Shown one piece after another: positions 18,351 through 27,279 of a stretch of DNA of 27,279 nucleotides. The notes under the pieces were generated by a model. That model saw only the letters and a list, made by a program, of their open reading frames with translations. It made no database searches and was not told the DNA's origin. The position numbers and the translations under genes were made by a program. The stretch is from the NCBI RefSeq assembly GCF_000003815.2, contig NC_049980.1, forward strand, positions 28,887,976 through 28,915,254. The letters are read 5' to 3'. The stretch's first letter is position 1. Every line of letters begins with the position of its first letter. Origin of the DNA: Branchiostoma floridae (taxonomy: Eukaryota; Chordata; Leptocardii; Amphioxiformes; Branchiostomatidae).

Positions 18351-18800
18351 AATAGTAATAGTATTAAAAATAATAATAATAATGATAGTAATGATAGTAA
18401 TAATAGTAATGATAGTAATGATAATAATGATAATAATGATGATGATAATAATGATAATAATGATAATAATAATGATAATAATAGTGATAATAGTAATAAT
18501 AGTAATAATAATAATAGTAATAATAATAATAGAAATAACAATAATAAAAATAATAATAAGGATAATAATAGTAATAATATTAATAATAATAATAATGATA
18601 GTAATAATACTAATAATACTAATAACAATAATAATAATAAAATAATGGTAATAATAATAGTAATAATAGTAATAATAAGAATAATAATATAAATAATAAT
18701 AGTAATGATAATAATAATAAAAATAATTATAGTAATAATAATAATATTAAAAATAATAGAAATAATAATAAAAGAAGTAATAATGAAAATAACAATAAAA
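18314..18800. repeat. Compound trinucleotide microsatellite
   Basis: A pure (GAT)n tract of about 12 units (18315-18350) grades into roughly 450 bp of interrupted AAT, AGT and GAT triplets. The long Leu/Ile-rich minus frame (18308-18832) and the Met/Ile-rich plus frames are by-products of the triplet period. Confidence 0.97.
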
Positions 18801-20140
18801 ATAAAAAGCGTGGCAATTAAAACTATTGCCATGGCGACGGTTTTATTGTTTATAAGTATTAAGTATAATGATTGTTGTTGTAGGTGTGTTGTTTTTGTGT
18901 TCTATTCTTTCGCCTGGCTGTATGTATGAAGATTACTTTAAGCGATGGATGTTTATAGGGCATTGCTTTTAACAGGAAAGGTGATCTCTTGTGACAAGTG
19001 ACCATAAATGTTTCTCATTGTTATACAAATGAAGTCCTCATTTGACAATCAGATATATCCGTAAACTGGGGCCGAGATTATAAATATAGGCGGTACTAGA
19101 GGATACGGTCTTCCGTGTAGCTCCCGGATTATCGGCGATATCATATTACTGACTTGTTGCTTTTGGCCAGTTTTTGGCATATCGATGTCTGAAGTATCAC
19201 TCATCCCGTTTTGATCAATGTCATACCCTGCACACAGTGACATATGATAGCTGTTTTATGTATATTACAACACTTTTACCGGCTTTATCCGAGAGATCTG
19301 CGTGGCCTGGCCATGGTTCATTGCAATCGAAGCATCGCCTCTTCGGTCCATCCCTCCTGGGGCCGGGGCCGCCAAACCTGGCTGGGTGGGCCTTGCCCTG
19401 ACGCCCGCCAAACCCTCCTCCATGTGGAAACAGGCTGTCCCCACTGTTATCTACTAGACCTACTGCCTGTTCCCACTTAATCGCTGATCAGCTAGATGTT
19501 ATCTTTGCTTTACCATAACGAGCTGCTGTCACACTGTTCCTAAGTTGATTTAGTAGTAGTCATCGTCCATATGCGTTCTGTGAGCCGTGTTGCTATGCCT
19601 CTGTAAAAATCTCAACTTTTCTTTATATTTGCTTGATCAATCCTAGTTGTATTCTCTTTCCCACAATATCAGTCATTTTCATGACTAAACTACAAAAATG
19701 AACTAAGCTATCCGGCAGAAGATATTATTCACTAGATAGTGGATAAGATGCCTAGTTTGGGACGGATTGCCCAGGGCAAGTTGCGGGTTATTTTCGCCGA
19801 TGTCTTCGAACATATGGATCGCAACACCCTACGTAGGTCCCGGATGATTCCGCCATACGCCTTTACACTGATTAATGACAAGCTGAACTCGTTATTGTTA
19901 TAATACTAAATAATATCAGGATGGGCGGAAATCATACGGCCGACCGTTGAAGCACACCTCAAGAAAGACGATCCAAGAATTCATTCTTTTACGCCGTCAA
20001 TAAAAGGAACCAATGTAGCCGTTAAAACGTAGTACTTAAGAAAGGTTCTGATTCGCCATGGTTGTTTTTTTGCTTTTTTAGGTTGCAGAATGAAATAAAT
20101 GTGTCCCATTTTTACGAAATATTAGACCCGTTTGTGGTGG
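18801..20140. other. Intergenic stretch, no gene seen
   Basis: Mixed-composition DNA. The frame at 19244-19480 covers a GC-rich patch (19340-19420) but has no recognisable domain or splice context. No array or RNA gene seen. Confidence 0.45.
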
Positions 20141-20362
20141 TGTCACGAGGTGACATCGTGATCACCTACCCCTGGAGTTGGGACTAAGTGGGACCAGATG
20201 GAGAGGGGATGGGTAAGACAGACGTGGCAGGGCAGGGGGGATTCGAGCTAGCGATACCGGCAGGGGAAGACGTGTGCACTAGATCTCTGAATAAAGTCTT
20301 TTATCTCCGCAACCACCATGCCTTTGTCCTGATCCTTGACTCACTACCTGGCCACTGTGACA
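20141..20362 (+). mobile_element. Candidate 5' LTR of a retrotransposon
   Basis: A 222-bp segment that begins TGTCAC and ends GTGACA, an inverted TG...CA terminus as in LTRs. It contains an AATAAA signal at 20290-20295 placed as in an R/U5 boundary. Two bases after its end comes TGGTAGTACGGCTGGGG (from 20365), in the position and with the initial TGG of a tRNA primer-binding site; I cannot assign the tRNA. The first bases themselves form a hairpin (TGTCAC-GAG-GTGACA), which makes the terminal match less decisive. No second LTR was found in the window, and flanks do not show a solo-LTR target duplication. Confidence 0.45.
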
Positions 20363-22511
20363 TCTGGTAGTACGGCTGGGGTGAGTCAAGTTCAGCGGAC
20401 GGGACAGAGGCAAACGAGGGTGACAAGGAGGCGTTCTGAGACGCAGGGTGACTTCGACACTGAGAGAGACGCCGGCCTGGAGTACCGAGCCCGCGGGGTT
20501 GACCAGTAAGGGGCGAGGCGACGACCAAGTGTCGGTTACAGGGGCGAGCAGGAGGGGAGGCGTCCGAGAGATGCAGGCCGATTCCGACTCTGAGACTGAG
20601 AGAGCGTCGGCCCGGAGTGACTGTGGCGATAACGGCCTGTAGTAGCGGCAAGGGGAGCGGCAGTGACTGGGGCCTGGTCGGACGGCCACGCGGCGGGCGG
20701 AGTAGTGACCGAGGCGAGAGCGGGCCCGGGGAGAGAGACAGAGAAGGATAGGTTGGTGGGCTCGCGTAATATCATTAGCGCATCGTGCACACCGGCCTTG
20801 TTCCTGTTGTTATTTAGTTCATTTTGCTTTGTTGTCGTAGTTTCAGATTTTGTTGGCGACTTAGTTAGATTTGCGACTTTGACTCAGATGAGTGGTCGGG
20901 AGTTTGTGATTGTGAGCGGCCAGGAGTTCATTGGGGTCCAACGTTTCCCGACCAAATCTGGGTCAGGGGGGAGTAGAGAGAATTCTATCTGTTTTCAGCA
21001 GTTATGTATTAGAGTAGAGTAGCTTTAGCTAGGTAATTTTTCTATATAGGACAGTGAAGAAAGCATTTTCTGTGACAAACCTTCGGTCACGCTCTGAGCG
21101 GCGAGTATTATGTGGACGTGGCGGAAGTCAGTGGGGGCGTCACCAGATGGGTCAGTTTAGATGTAAGAGATATATAGAGCTGTTTTGATTGATATAGATA
21201 TACATGTGGGTTAGCGAACAGTGGATTTTTTTATTTTACTTATTTTGAAAGCGGGCGGGTCTGATAGTGTGGAGGAAGGGGCTGAAGCTGTAGTGTGTCC
21301 AGGAAAGCCACACTTCGGCGTATTCTACCGGGTGGCAGGAAAATCCGGGCACATGAAGGCCGGCAGCGGATAGGACATATGGGCCTTACTACCCGGGGTA
21401 CGATAGTAATGTGTAGTTCGTTATTTTAAATCTCGTATGATGTTTCCAGGGCAGGTCATGTGTGTCCGGCGTTTCGTCACGTGTAGTTGTCGGAATGTCT
21501 ATGTTTGTGTTTATGTGTTGAGGATTATTAATGTCGAGAGGTAGAGGTGAAGGCGAAGGAGATTAGTTGAGGCGTAGGTGAGGTGTCGAGGTTAGGAGGC
21601 CGGTGTTTTGTGCGTCAGTGGTTGCTATGCGTTGTCCTGTCCGACCCCAACCTCTACAGGCGTGATTCCACAGCACGACTCGGCAGACAACGACGGCCCG
21701 ACGGCCCGACGTCGAAGGAGTCGTCGTCGCGGGAGCATCCAGTCGGGAGGACTCTGTGGACAAGACAAGCCTCTTCCCGACGGGCAGAGGGGTTCCTGCC
21801 GTTTCCTGTGGTTCCGGGACATTAGTTGTTTGATAGGTAAAAGATTCGGTATTCTGGTTTACGTTAGGCTGGAGCCACCCGACGTCCCTGTGCACTGCAT
21901 ATTGCAGTCGTTTGTGATGAATCGTTAGTTTCCACATATGTATTGTTGTGTCTTTGTTATCGCGAAGCCAAGCCGAAAAAGAGAGATTGTTGTGTCCGTA
22001 TTTGTTGTGTAAAGGAGTATAGTCGGGGCTGGTCGTTACGTAGAGGAGAGGATCTCCGGCAAGAGAGTGAGAACAGACGCAATGTTGTCGTGGCCGGAAC
22101 GATCTTTAATCGCACAGAGTCGATTAGTACTCCTCTCTCTTCTCTAGTTCATCTGTTCGGACCGGTCCTAACATCACTACTGTTTATGTAACCGACGGGG
22201 ACAGCCTATTGAAACCACGTGCCCATTGATCATGTCGCACTCTAAGCGAGCCGCCCCTCTCGACGGTCTCAAGAGAGCACAAGACAGTCTTTCTCAGAAT
22301 TCTCAAGTCTCTAGAGTACTCGTCAGCAGACAAATGCCACTGCGTCAAGGAATTCGGAGGCTTCCATATGGAGCCCATATGTGTCAGAATCCTATAATAA
22401 TCATTTTGTTACAATTGTGCTCTGATCGGCGGTGTATTGTGTTTATTTTACTTCTTTTAAGTTTCGACACTCGGGCTCCACCAAAGTTTTAAGATACCAA
22501 GGTTTTTGTTC
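20363..22511 (+). pseudogene. Decayed internal region of LTR element, with gag-like zinc knuckle relic
   Basis: GT- and GA-rich DNA downstream of the candidate LTR, with no long ORF. At 21323-21367 one frame reads FYRVAGKSGHMKAGS. This resembles the Cys-x2-Cys-x4-His-x4-Cys nucleocapsid knuckle of Gag, but the cysteines are lost or displaced and a TAG follows at 21371-21373. An imperfect duplication of a GACTCTGAGA.GAGAGCGTCGGCC-type stretch lies near 20450-20480 and 20580-20615. No protease, RT or integrase motif was seen and the right end is unknown. The whole stretch may be the remains of one element or several. Confidence 0.35.
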
Positions 22512-22520
22512 CCTCTGGTT
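22512..22520. repeat. Target-site duplication, left (9 bp)
   Basis: CCTCTGGTT directly abuts the left terminus of the palindromic MITE and is repeated exactly at 22658-22666. Confidence 0.85.
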
Positions 22521-22657
22521 TAATCTCCAAGCAGATCCAACGGTGCCATAAGATAGTATCAAAGCTGGCCAAGGAGTATAGCCGGCCAAAGGGAGTCAAG
22601 TGAGCACCAGTACTTTGATGCTATATATTACGCCACCGTGGATCTGGCTGGAGATTA
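22521..22657. mobile_element. 137-bp palindromic MITE
   Basis: The element starts TAATCTCC and ends GGAGATTA. Arms 22521-22564 and 22613-22657 are imperfect reverse complements over about 44 bp (TAATCTCCAAGCAGATCC against TAATCTCCAGCCAGATCC when read inward). The middle holds GGCC-rich short repeats (CTGGCC, GCCGGCC). It is flanked on both sides by the 9-bp direct repeat CCTCTGGTT. A palindromic body with terminal inverted repeats and a target duplication is diagnostic of a non-autonomous DNA transposon. A 9-bp duplication fits Mutator-like elements best; the family is inferred only from that length. Confidence 0.88.
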
Positions 22658-22666
22658 CCTCTGGTT
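22658..22666. repeat. Target-site duplication, right (9 bp)
   Basis: CCTCTGGTT, identical to 22512-22520. Confidence 0.85.
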
Positions 22667-23571
22667 ATGAGAGATATAGTCTTTATCGGTCAAAGTGATG
22701 ACACGTTAGCATCCACAGATGAATTGTTTTGTGTTGTAACTGACAGAATAATCTAATTTCTACCGATCAAGACAAACAAAAGTTTCTTAGTTTCTATCAC
22801 TTATTGCGGAATCAACGTATTCATATCTTTCCTTTCTCCCTCTCTGTGCACACAGGTAAACGTCGTCATGACAACCCTAAGGTTACAGAGTGAATCGACT
22901 GACTAGCGCAAGCCCTGATCGATATCGCAATGGTTTGGTCTGTGCGACCACATCACTGCAGAAAGCAGAAAAAATCAAATGAACATCACGGCAGAAAAAA
23001 ATCGTGAAACAGCACGAGTCCCACAACCATACATGACTTAAAACACAATGAAATAAAAACCCTCATACCAAACATTACAATCCTCATACATACACGACAT
23101 CTACACACCAAATGGTCCTAGAAACAAGCCAAAATATATGGCTGACCCACTTATCTCCTCTATTGCTACATAATATCTGGTAATTTGTTCAAAATGTGAT
23201 GTGCTGTATAGTCATTCAGGCGGTCATAAAGAACTTAACACTTAACATTGCTTTGATTACATGTTGCCGTCTACTCAACAAAGCAACAGATTTTTAACAA
23301 TTCAAAACATAGCAGACTTAATACGTGAAACGAAAAAGAATCTAAAACTTAACATAATATTCCTAGTTCATTACATCGATTTTGTCATCGTATTATACCC
23401 ATTTCCCCCAAAACATACTTAAAACCTCATCAAAATAAATTCCCTGGGGAATACTCAGATGATACTACTGCGCATGCCTGTAAAAATTCCTCACATGCCT
23501 ACGAAATTCTGGGAATTCTTGTCAAACGGTCGTACACTATAATATTAGGCTCGCCCCTGAGGCGTCGCCAA
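22667..23571. other. AT-rich intergenic stretch, no gene seen
   Basis: No ORF of note on either strand and no repeat array. CA-rich between about 22980 and 23110. Confidence 0.5.
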
Positions 23572-23626
23572 AAATAATGATAATAATAATGATAATAACA
23601 ACAACAACACCAACAACAACAATAAC
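23572..23626. repeat. AAT/AAC trinucleotide microsatellite
   Basis: Short AAT-type triplets followed by CAA/AAC triplets. It directly precedes the compressed LINE derivative. Confidence 0.9.
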
Positions 23627-23644
23627 TGTTCTTAATTATAGATA

Positions 23645-23972
23645 TACACTGGGATGCCCTAACATCGGCTCCCCGTCCATCCGCCTTGCCGTGGTGTGAG
23701 AGCCCGAATGTACCAATCTCCTAGTCCCAGGGGAGGTGGCACGTTCCTACTCTGTAACCTCGAATGAGGGGGTGGAGCTTGGGTAGTCGCTAAAGGATGG
23801 ACCTCGCCCCTCACCCAAGAGGTTAAAAAGGGTTGGCGTAGGGTCAACTACCCTACCTGTAAAAGAGCCACCAGTTACAGAAGCACCAATGATAAGAACC
23901 CAAAAATGGAGGACCATCATCGGTGGCCTATGTTCCGACTGCAACAAAGGGCCCAAGTAAGTAAGTAATTAT
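23645..23972 (+). mobile_element. Short LINE derivative: 5' leader joined to the pol C-terminus
   Basis: The left part (GCTCCCCGTCCATCCGCC from about 23670, GTGGTGTGAGAGCCC near 23691) looks like an untranslated LINE leader. A frame at 23787-23960 ends in KWRTIIGGLCSDCNKGPK then TAA. To my recollection, that C-terminal pattern, with an IGGLCSDWNEGPK-like ending, occurs in deuterostome LINE pol proteins. The stop overlaps an AAGTAAGTAAGTAA tail (23955-23968), a short tandem 3' end typical of several LINE clades. All RT and endonuclease codons are missing, so the copy is SINE-sized. Either one internally deleted copy or a self-propagating short family would look like this. Confidence 0.6.
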
Positions 23973-24009
23973 AGATAGACAAAAAAAACAATTGTCATCG
24001 ATAACCAAA

Positions 24010-24712
24010 TCAGTGTAAGTCTTTGTACAATTCCTCCCATGGTCCTCTGTTTCCTGCTGTTTCTCTTAGATATCTTAGCACGTGAGTCTCAAGTCTAATG
24101 TTCTGGTTGAGGTGCAGCTTACAGTCGTCTATCAGACTGCTGTGGAGGCCCTCACGCAGCCTTCCTTGCCTTGGTTTGAGTTTCTTACTGAACGCGATGT
24201 TGAGGACCTTTTGCGGCGGCAAATCCAGCGGCATACAGAGAATGTGGCCGAAGAGGAACCATCTACGATCGTTGACTGTATTTTGTAATGGTGATGCTTG
24301 GCACTTGCTGTACAGCTTACTGTTACTAATGTGGTAGGGGTGGAAGTGACCTGTGAAACGTCTGAGTTGTTTTCGGTGCCATGTGTCGATCTTGTATGCC
24401 AGCTGCTCGGTGAGTCCCCACGTCCCGGCATTGTAAAGCATCACGGGTATAACAATTACACTTCAAAGAGTTTTAACTTAACAAGATGTGCTTTGTCCCC
24501 CACATTTTCCACATCTTTCTCATGGCCAACTTGTATTCTTTCTTCTATCTCCTCCGCGATGCCTACCGACCTGCTTTTTCTTCACTCCTCCTCTTCCCTG
24601 TCCTTCTCCAGACAGATGTGGACCCGCTCTGTCTTACTTGCATTTGCATGTAGTTTTCACTCTGGTAGAACCTTCAAGGCTTCCTCATGTATCTTTTCCA
24701 GATGGTGAGTAG
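24010..24712 (-). pseudogene. LINE reverse transcriptase fragment, broken
   Basis: Reading the minus strand from 24730 downward: DTDFISTSTHHLEKIHEEAL then KVLPE, a stop, KLHANASKTERVHICLEKD, later KAHLVKLKLFE, a frame change, IVIPVMLYNAGTWGLT and HRKQLRRFTGHFHPYHISN. The last part stays open to a stop at 24010 (frame 24444-24010, 144 codons, ending RETAGNRGPWEELYKDLH). This is the segment after RT motif C: thumb and C-terminal domain of a LINE pol. At least two stops or frameshifts separate the pieces. Upstream of motif C the sequence gives way to the minisatellite, so fingers, palm and endonuclease are missing. Superfamily not assigned. Confidence 0.8.
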
Positions 24713-24727
24713 AAGTGCTAATGAAGT

Positions 24728-26832
24728 CTGTATCTGTATAGCCAGTATAACCCCCCTTTGGCGCAACACACCTGGTCCAGCTTCTGTATCTGTATCTATA
24801 TAGCCGGTATATAAACCGCCCCTCGGCGTAACGCACCAGCTTTTGTATCTGTATCTATATAGCCGGTATACCCGCATTTGGCGCAACACACCAGCTTCTG
24901 TATCTGTATCTATATATATATTAGCCAGTATAACCACCCTTCAGCGCAACACACCAGCTTCTGTATCTATATAGCCAGTATAACCGCCATTCAGCGCAAC
25001 ACACCAGCTTCTGTATCTGTATCGATATTGCCAGTATAACCGCCCTATGGTGCAACACAACATTTTCTGTATCTGTATCTATATAGCCAGTATAACAGCC
25101 CTTCAACATATCAGCTTCTGTATCTGTATCTATATAGCCGGTATAACCGCCCTTAAGTGCAACACACCAGCTTCTGTATCTGTATCTATGTAGCCAGTAT
25201 AAACTTCCTTCCGTGCAACACACCAGCTTCTGTATCTGTATCTGTATCTATATAGCCGGTATAACCGCCCTTCGACGCAACACACCCGCTTCTGTATCTG
25301 TATCTATATAGCCGGTATAACCTTCCTTCCGTGCAACACACCCGCTTCTGTATCTGTATCTATATAGCTGGTATAAACGCCCTTTGGTGTAACACACCAG
25401 CTTCTGTATCTATATAGCCGGTATAACCGCCCTTCGGCGCAACACACCAGCTTCTGTATCTGTATCTATATAGCCGGTATAACTGCCCTTCAACACACCA
25501 GCTTCTGTATCTGTATCTATATAGCCGGTATAACCGCTCTTCGGCGCAACACACCAGCTTCTGTATCTGTATCTATATAGCCAGTATAACCGCCCTTTGG
25601 TGTAACACACTAACTTCTGTATCTGTGTCTATGTAATCGGTATAACCTTCCTTCCGTGCAACAGAACAGCTTATGTATCTGTATCTATATAGCCGGTATA
25701 ACCGCCCTTCGACGCAACACACCCGCTTCTGTATCTGTATCTATATAGCCGGTATAACCGCCCTTTGGTGTAACACACCAGCTTCTGTATCTGTATCTAT
25801 GTAGCCGGTATAACCTTCCTCCCATGCAACACACCAGCTTCTGTATCTATATAGCCGGTATAACTGCCCTTCGACGCACCACACCAGCTTCTGTATATAG
25901 CCAGTTTCTGTACATAGCCAGTATTACTGCCCTTTAGTGTAACACACCAGCTTCTGTATCTGTATCTATATAGCCGGAATAACAGCCCTTCTTTGCAACG
26001 GACCAGCTTCTGTATCTGTATCTATATAGCCGGTATAATTGCCCTTTGGTGCAACACACCGGCTTCTGTATCTGTATCAATATAGCCTGTATAACCGCCC
26101 TTCAGTGTAACACACCAGCTTCTGTATCTGTATCTATGTAGCCAGTATAACAACCTTTTGGTGCAACACACCAGCTTCTATATCTCTATCTTTGTAGCTT
26201 CTGTATCTGTATCTATATAGCCAGAATAACAGCCCTTCTTTGCAATGCACCAGCTTCTGTATCTGTATCTATATAGCCTGTATAACCGCCCTTTGACGCA
26301 ACACACAGCTTCTGTATCTGTATCAATATAGCTGGTATAACCCCCTTCCGCGTAATACACCAGCTTCTGTATCTGTATCTAATAGTATATAGCCGGTATA
26401 ACCGCCCTTTGTTGTAACACACCAGCTTCTGTATCTGTATCTATATAGCTGGTATAACAGCCCTTTGCCGCAACACACCAGCTTCTGTATCTGTATCTAT
26501 ATAGTCAGTATAACTGCCCTTTGGTGCAACACACCAGCTTCTGTATCTGTATCTATATAGCTGGTATAACTGCCCTTCAACACACCAGCTTCTGTATCTG
26601 TATCTATATAGCCGGTATAACCGCCCTTTGGCGCAACACACCAGCTTCTGTATCTGTATCTATATAGCCGGTATAACCGCCCTTTGGCACAACACACCAG
26701 CTTCTGTATCTGTATCTATATAGCTGGTATAACTGCCCTTCAACACACCAGCTTCTGTATCTGTATCTATATAGTCGGTATAACTGCCCTTCGGCGCAAC
26801 ACACCAGCTTCTGTATCTGTATCTATATATAG
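24728..26832. repeat. Minisatellite, about 38 units of 56 bp
   Basis: The unit contains CTTCTGTATCTGTATCTATA, then TAGCCGGTATAACCGCCCTT, then CGGCGCAACACACCAG. Variants lose one GTATCT hexamer or a 5-bp block near CGGCG, giving 50- and 51-bp units. Near the right end the 51-bp variant recurs every 163 bp (56+56+51), a higher-order repeat. Since 56 is not a multiple of three, open frames arise in all phases (TGYIDTDTEAGV, RLYRLYRYRYRSWCV and so on) and are not genes. The left edge is continuous in frame with the LINE fragment at 24010-24712. Divergence is higher around 25840-26360 than at the right end, where units are more uniform. Confidence 0.97.
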
Positions 26833-27279
26833 AATGTTTAGCATAAAACAAAATCAGTTTGAATCCTGGCTGTGTAAATTATGACATGCCCACTGCCATA
26901 AAAGGTCGGAGCCTTTAGGATGCAATAATGCCAATAACAACCCAGGAACTCCGCTTCCCCAGCAAAGTGTTACAAGCAGTGGAAACGTCACAAGCTCAGC
27001 TGATTTAATTGGAGCTAAACTGGTCCGAAATCACTCACTTATATAAATTATTATTCACCATGTTCAGCTCAAATTTCATGGAGCTTATGATTAGATTCAT
27101 CACAAGCTACTCAGATTGCAGGGGAAAAAACAAGACCAGGAGTGTCAGGCTACCATAAATTCACTGACAGAGTCAGAATGTCAATTGTTAAAGCTGAGTC
27201 AGGGCAAGTATTTTGTTGTTGCCCAAAGGATTTGAGTCCTGCAGTAAATTTACATTGTACATCTTTTATCTGGCTGTAA
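26833..27279. other. Right-edge intergenic stretch, no gene seen
   Basis: After the array the sequence becomes ordinary AT-rich DNA. No LINE coding sequence resumes here and no ORF of note is present. Confidence 0.5.

Noticed and set aside
18308-18832. 174-codon Leu/Ile/Ser-rich minus-strand ORF, looking like a membrane protein
   Set aside because: It is a direct translation of a trinucleotide microsatellite.
19244-19480. GC-rich ORF with a Cys/His-containing tail (LLHVETGCPHC), considered as a zinc-knuckle relic
   Set aside because: Spacing does not fit a known knuckle, and there is no supporting RT or nuclease motif nearby.
20141-20362. Solo LTR interpretation
   Set aside because: Flanks (GTGG/GGTGG on the left, TCTGG on the right) do not form a target duplication, and a primer-site-like TGG follows.
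20663-21022. 119-codon ORF with a hydrophobic segment
   Set aside because: It lies in the presumed leader of a decayed LTR element, and the hydrophobic run comes from a T-rich tract.
22226-22492. 88-codon ORF beginning near MSHSKRAAPLDGL
   Set aside because: The first half looks protein-like but the second half is T-rich low complexity, and no domain or exon signals are evident.
24728-26832. Regular repeat with variable stretches, considered as a CRISPR array
   Set aside because: Units are contiguous variants of one 56-bp sequence with no unique spacers, in a eukaryotic context without cas genes.
24674-26884. Many ORFs with YRYRYRSW or YIDTDTEAG repeats
   Set aside because: They are phase-shifted translations of a 56-bp minisatellite, and no frame runs through the array.

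Overview
This is eukaryotic, intron-era genomic DNA from an invertebrate animal, dominated by transposable elements and simple repeats. Two assembly gaps (1510-1744 and 5274-5373), several different non-LTR retrotransposons, a tRNA-derived SINE, MITE-like palindromes and long satellite-type arrays fit an invertebrate deuterostome. The style of the LINE proteins makes amphioxus (Branchiostoma) my best guess, but this is a judgement from remembered family resemblance, not from a search. I see no bacterial operons, tRNA or rRNA genes, or CRISPR array.

Layout. The left edge (1-358, minus strand) carries the start of the only convincing host gene: a GC-rich first coding exon with one membrane segment that runs off the window, with a CpG-rich flank to its right. 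From 2.5 to 4.3 kb lies a direct duplication whose two copies preserve the same short minus-strand reading frame, separated by a perfect 18-bp inverted repeat. At 6.65-7.1 kb is a tRNA-type SINE. At 8.3-8.9 kb is an old tandem array with a unit of about 125-160 bp. At 9.35-12.1 kb a 5'-truncated, once-frameshifted Jockey/CR1-group LINE lies on the minus strand. At 13.5-17.0 kb a plus-strand LINE with an open 1003-codon ORF encodes a reverse transcriptase plus a C-terminal restriction-like endonuclease (R2-superclade type). This is the best preserved gene in the window.

The right half holds a 0.5-kb trinucleotide microsatellite (18.3 kb), a candidate LTR with primer-site position and a decayed gag-like region (20.1-21.4 kb), a 137-bp palindromic MITE with a perfect 9-bp target duplication (22.5 kb), a compressed LINE derivative (23.65-23.97 kb), and a broken minus-strand LINE RT (24.0-24.7 kb). 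A 2.1-kb minisatellite (24.73-26.83 kb) abuts that RT exactly at its catalytic motif.

Most notable observations. (1) The R2-type element has an exact, in-phase 28-bp copy of its own endonuclease codons in its 5' leader. That leader reads in the same frame as the main ORF and is separated from it by a single UAG. (2) The minisatellite appears to have grown out of the LINE's RT motif-C codons and shows a 163-bp higher-order repeat at its far end. (3) A 23-codon LINE C-terminus is fused directly to a 5'-leader-like segment, resembling a SINE-sized internal-deletion derivative. The elements do not form a pathway together. The window is best read as a TE-rich intergenic region beside one host gene.
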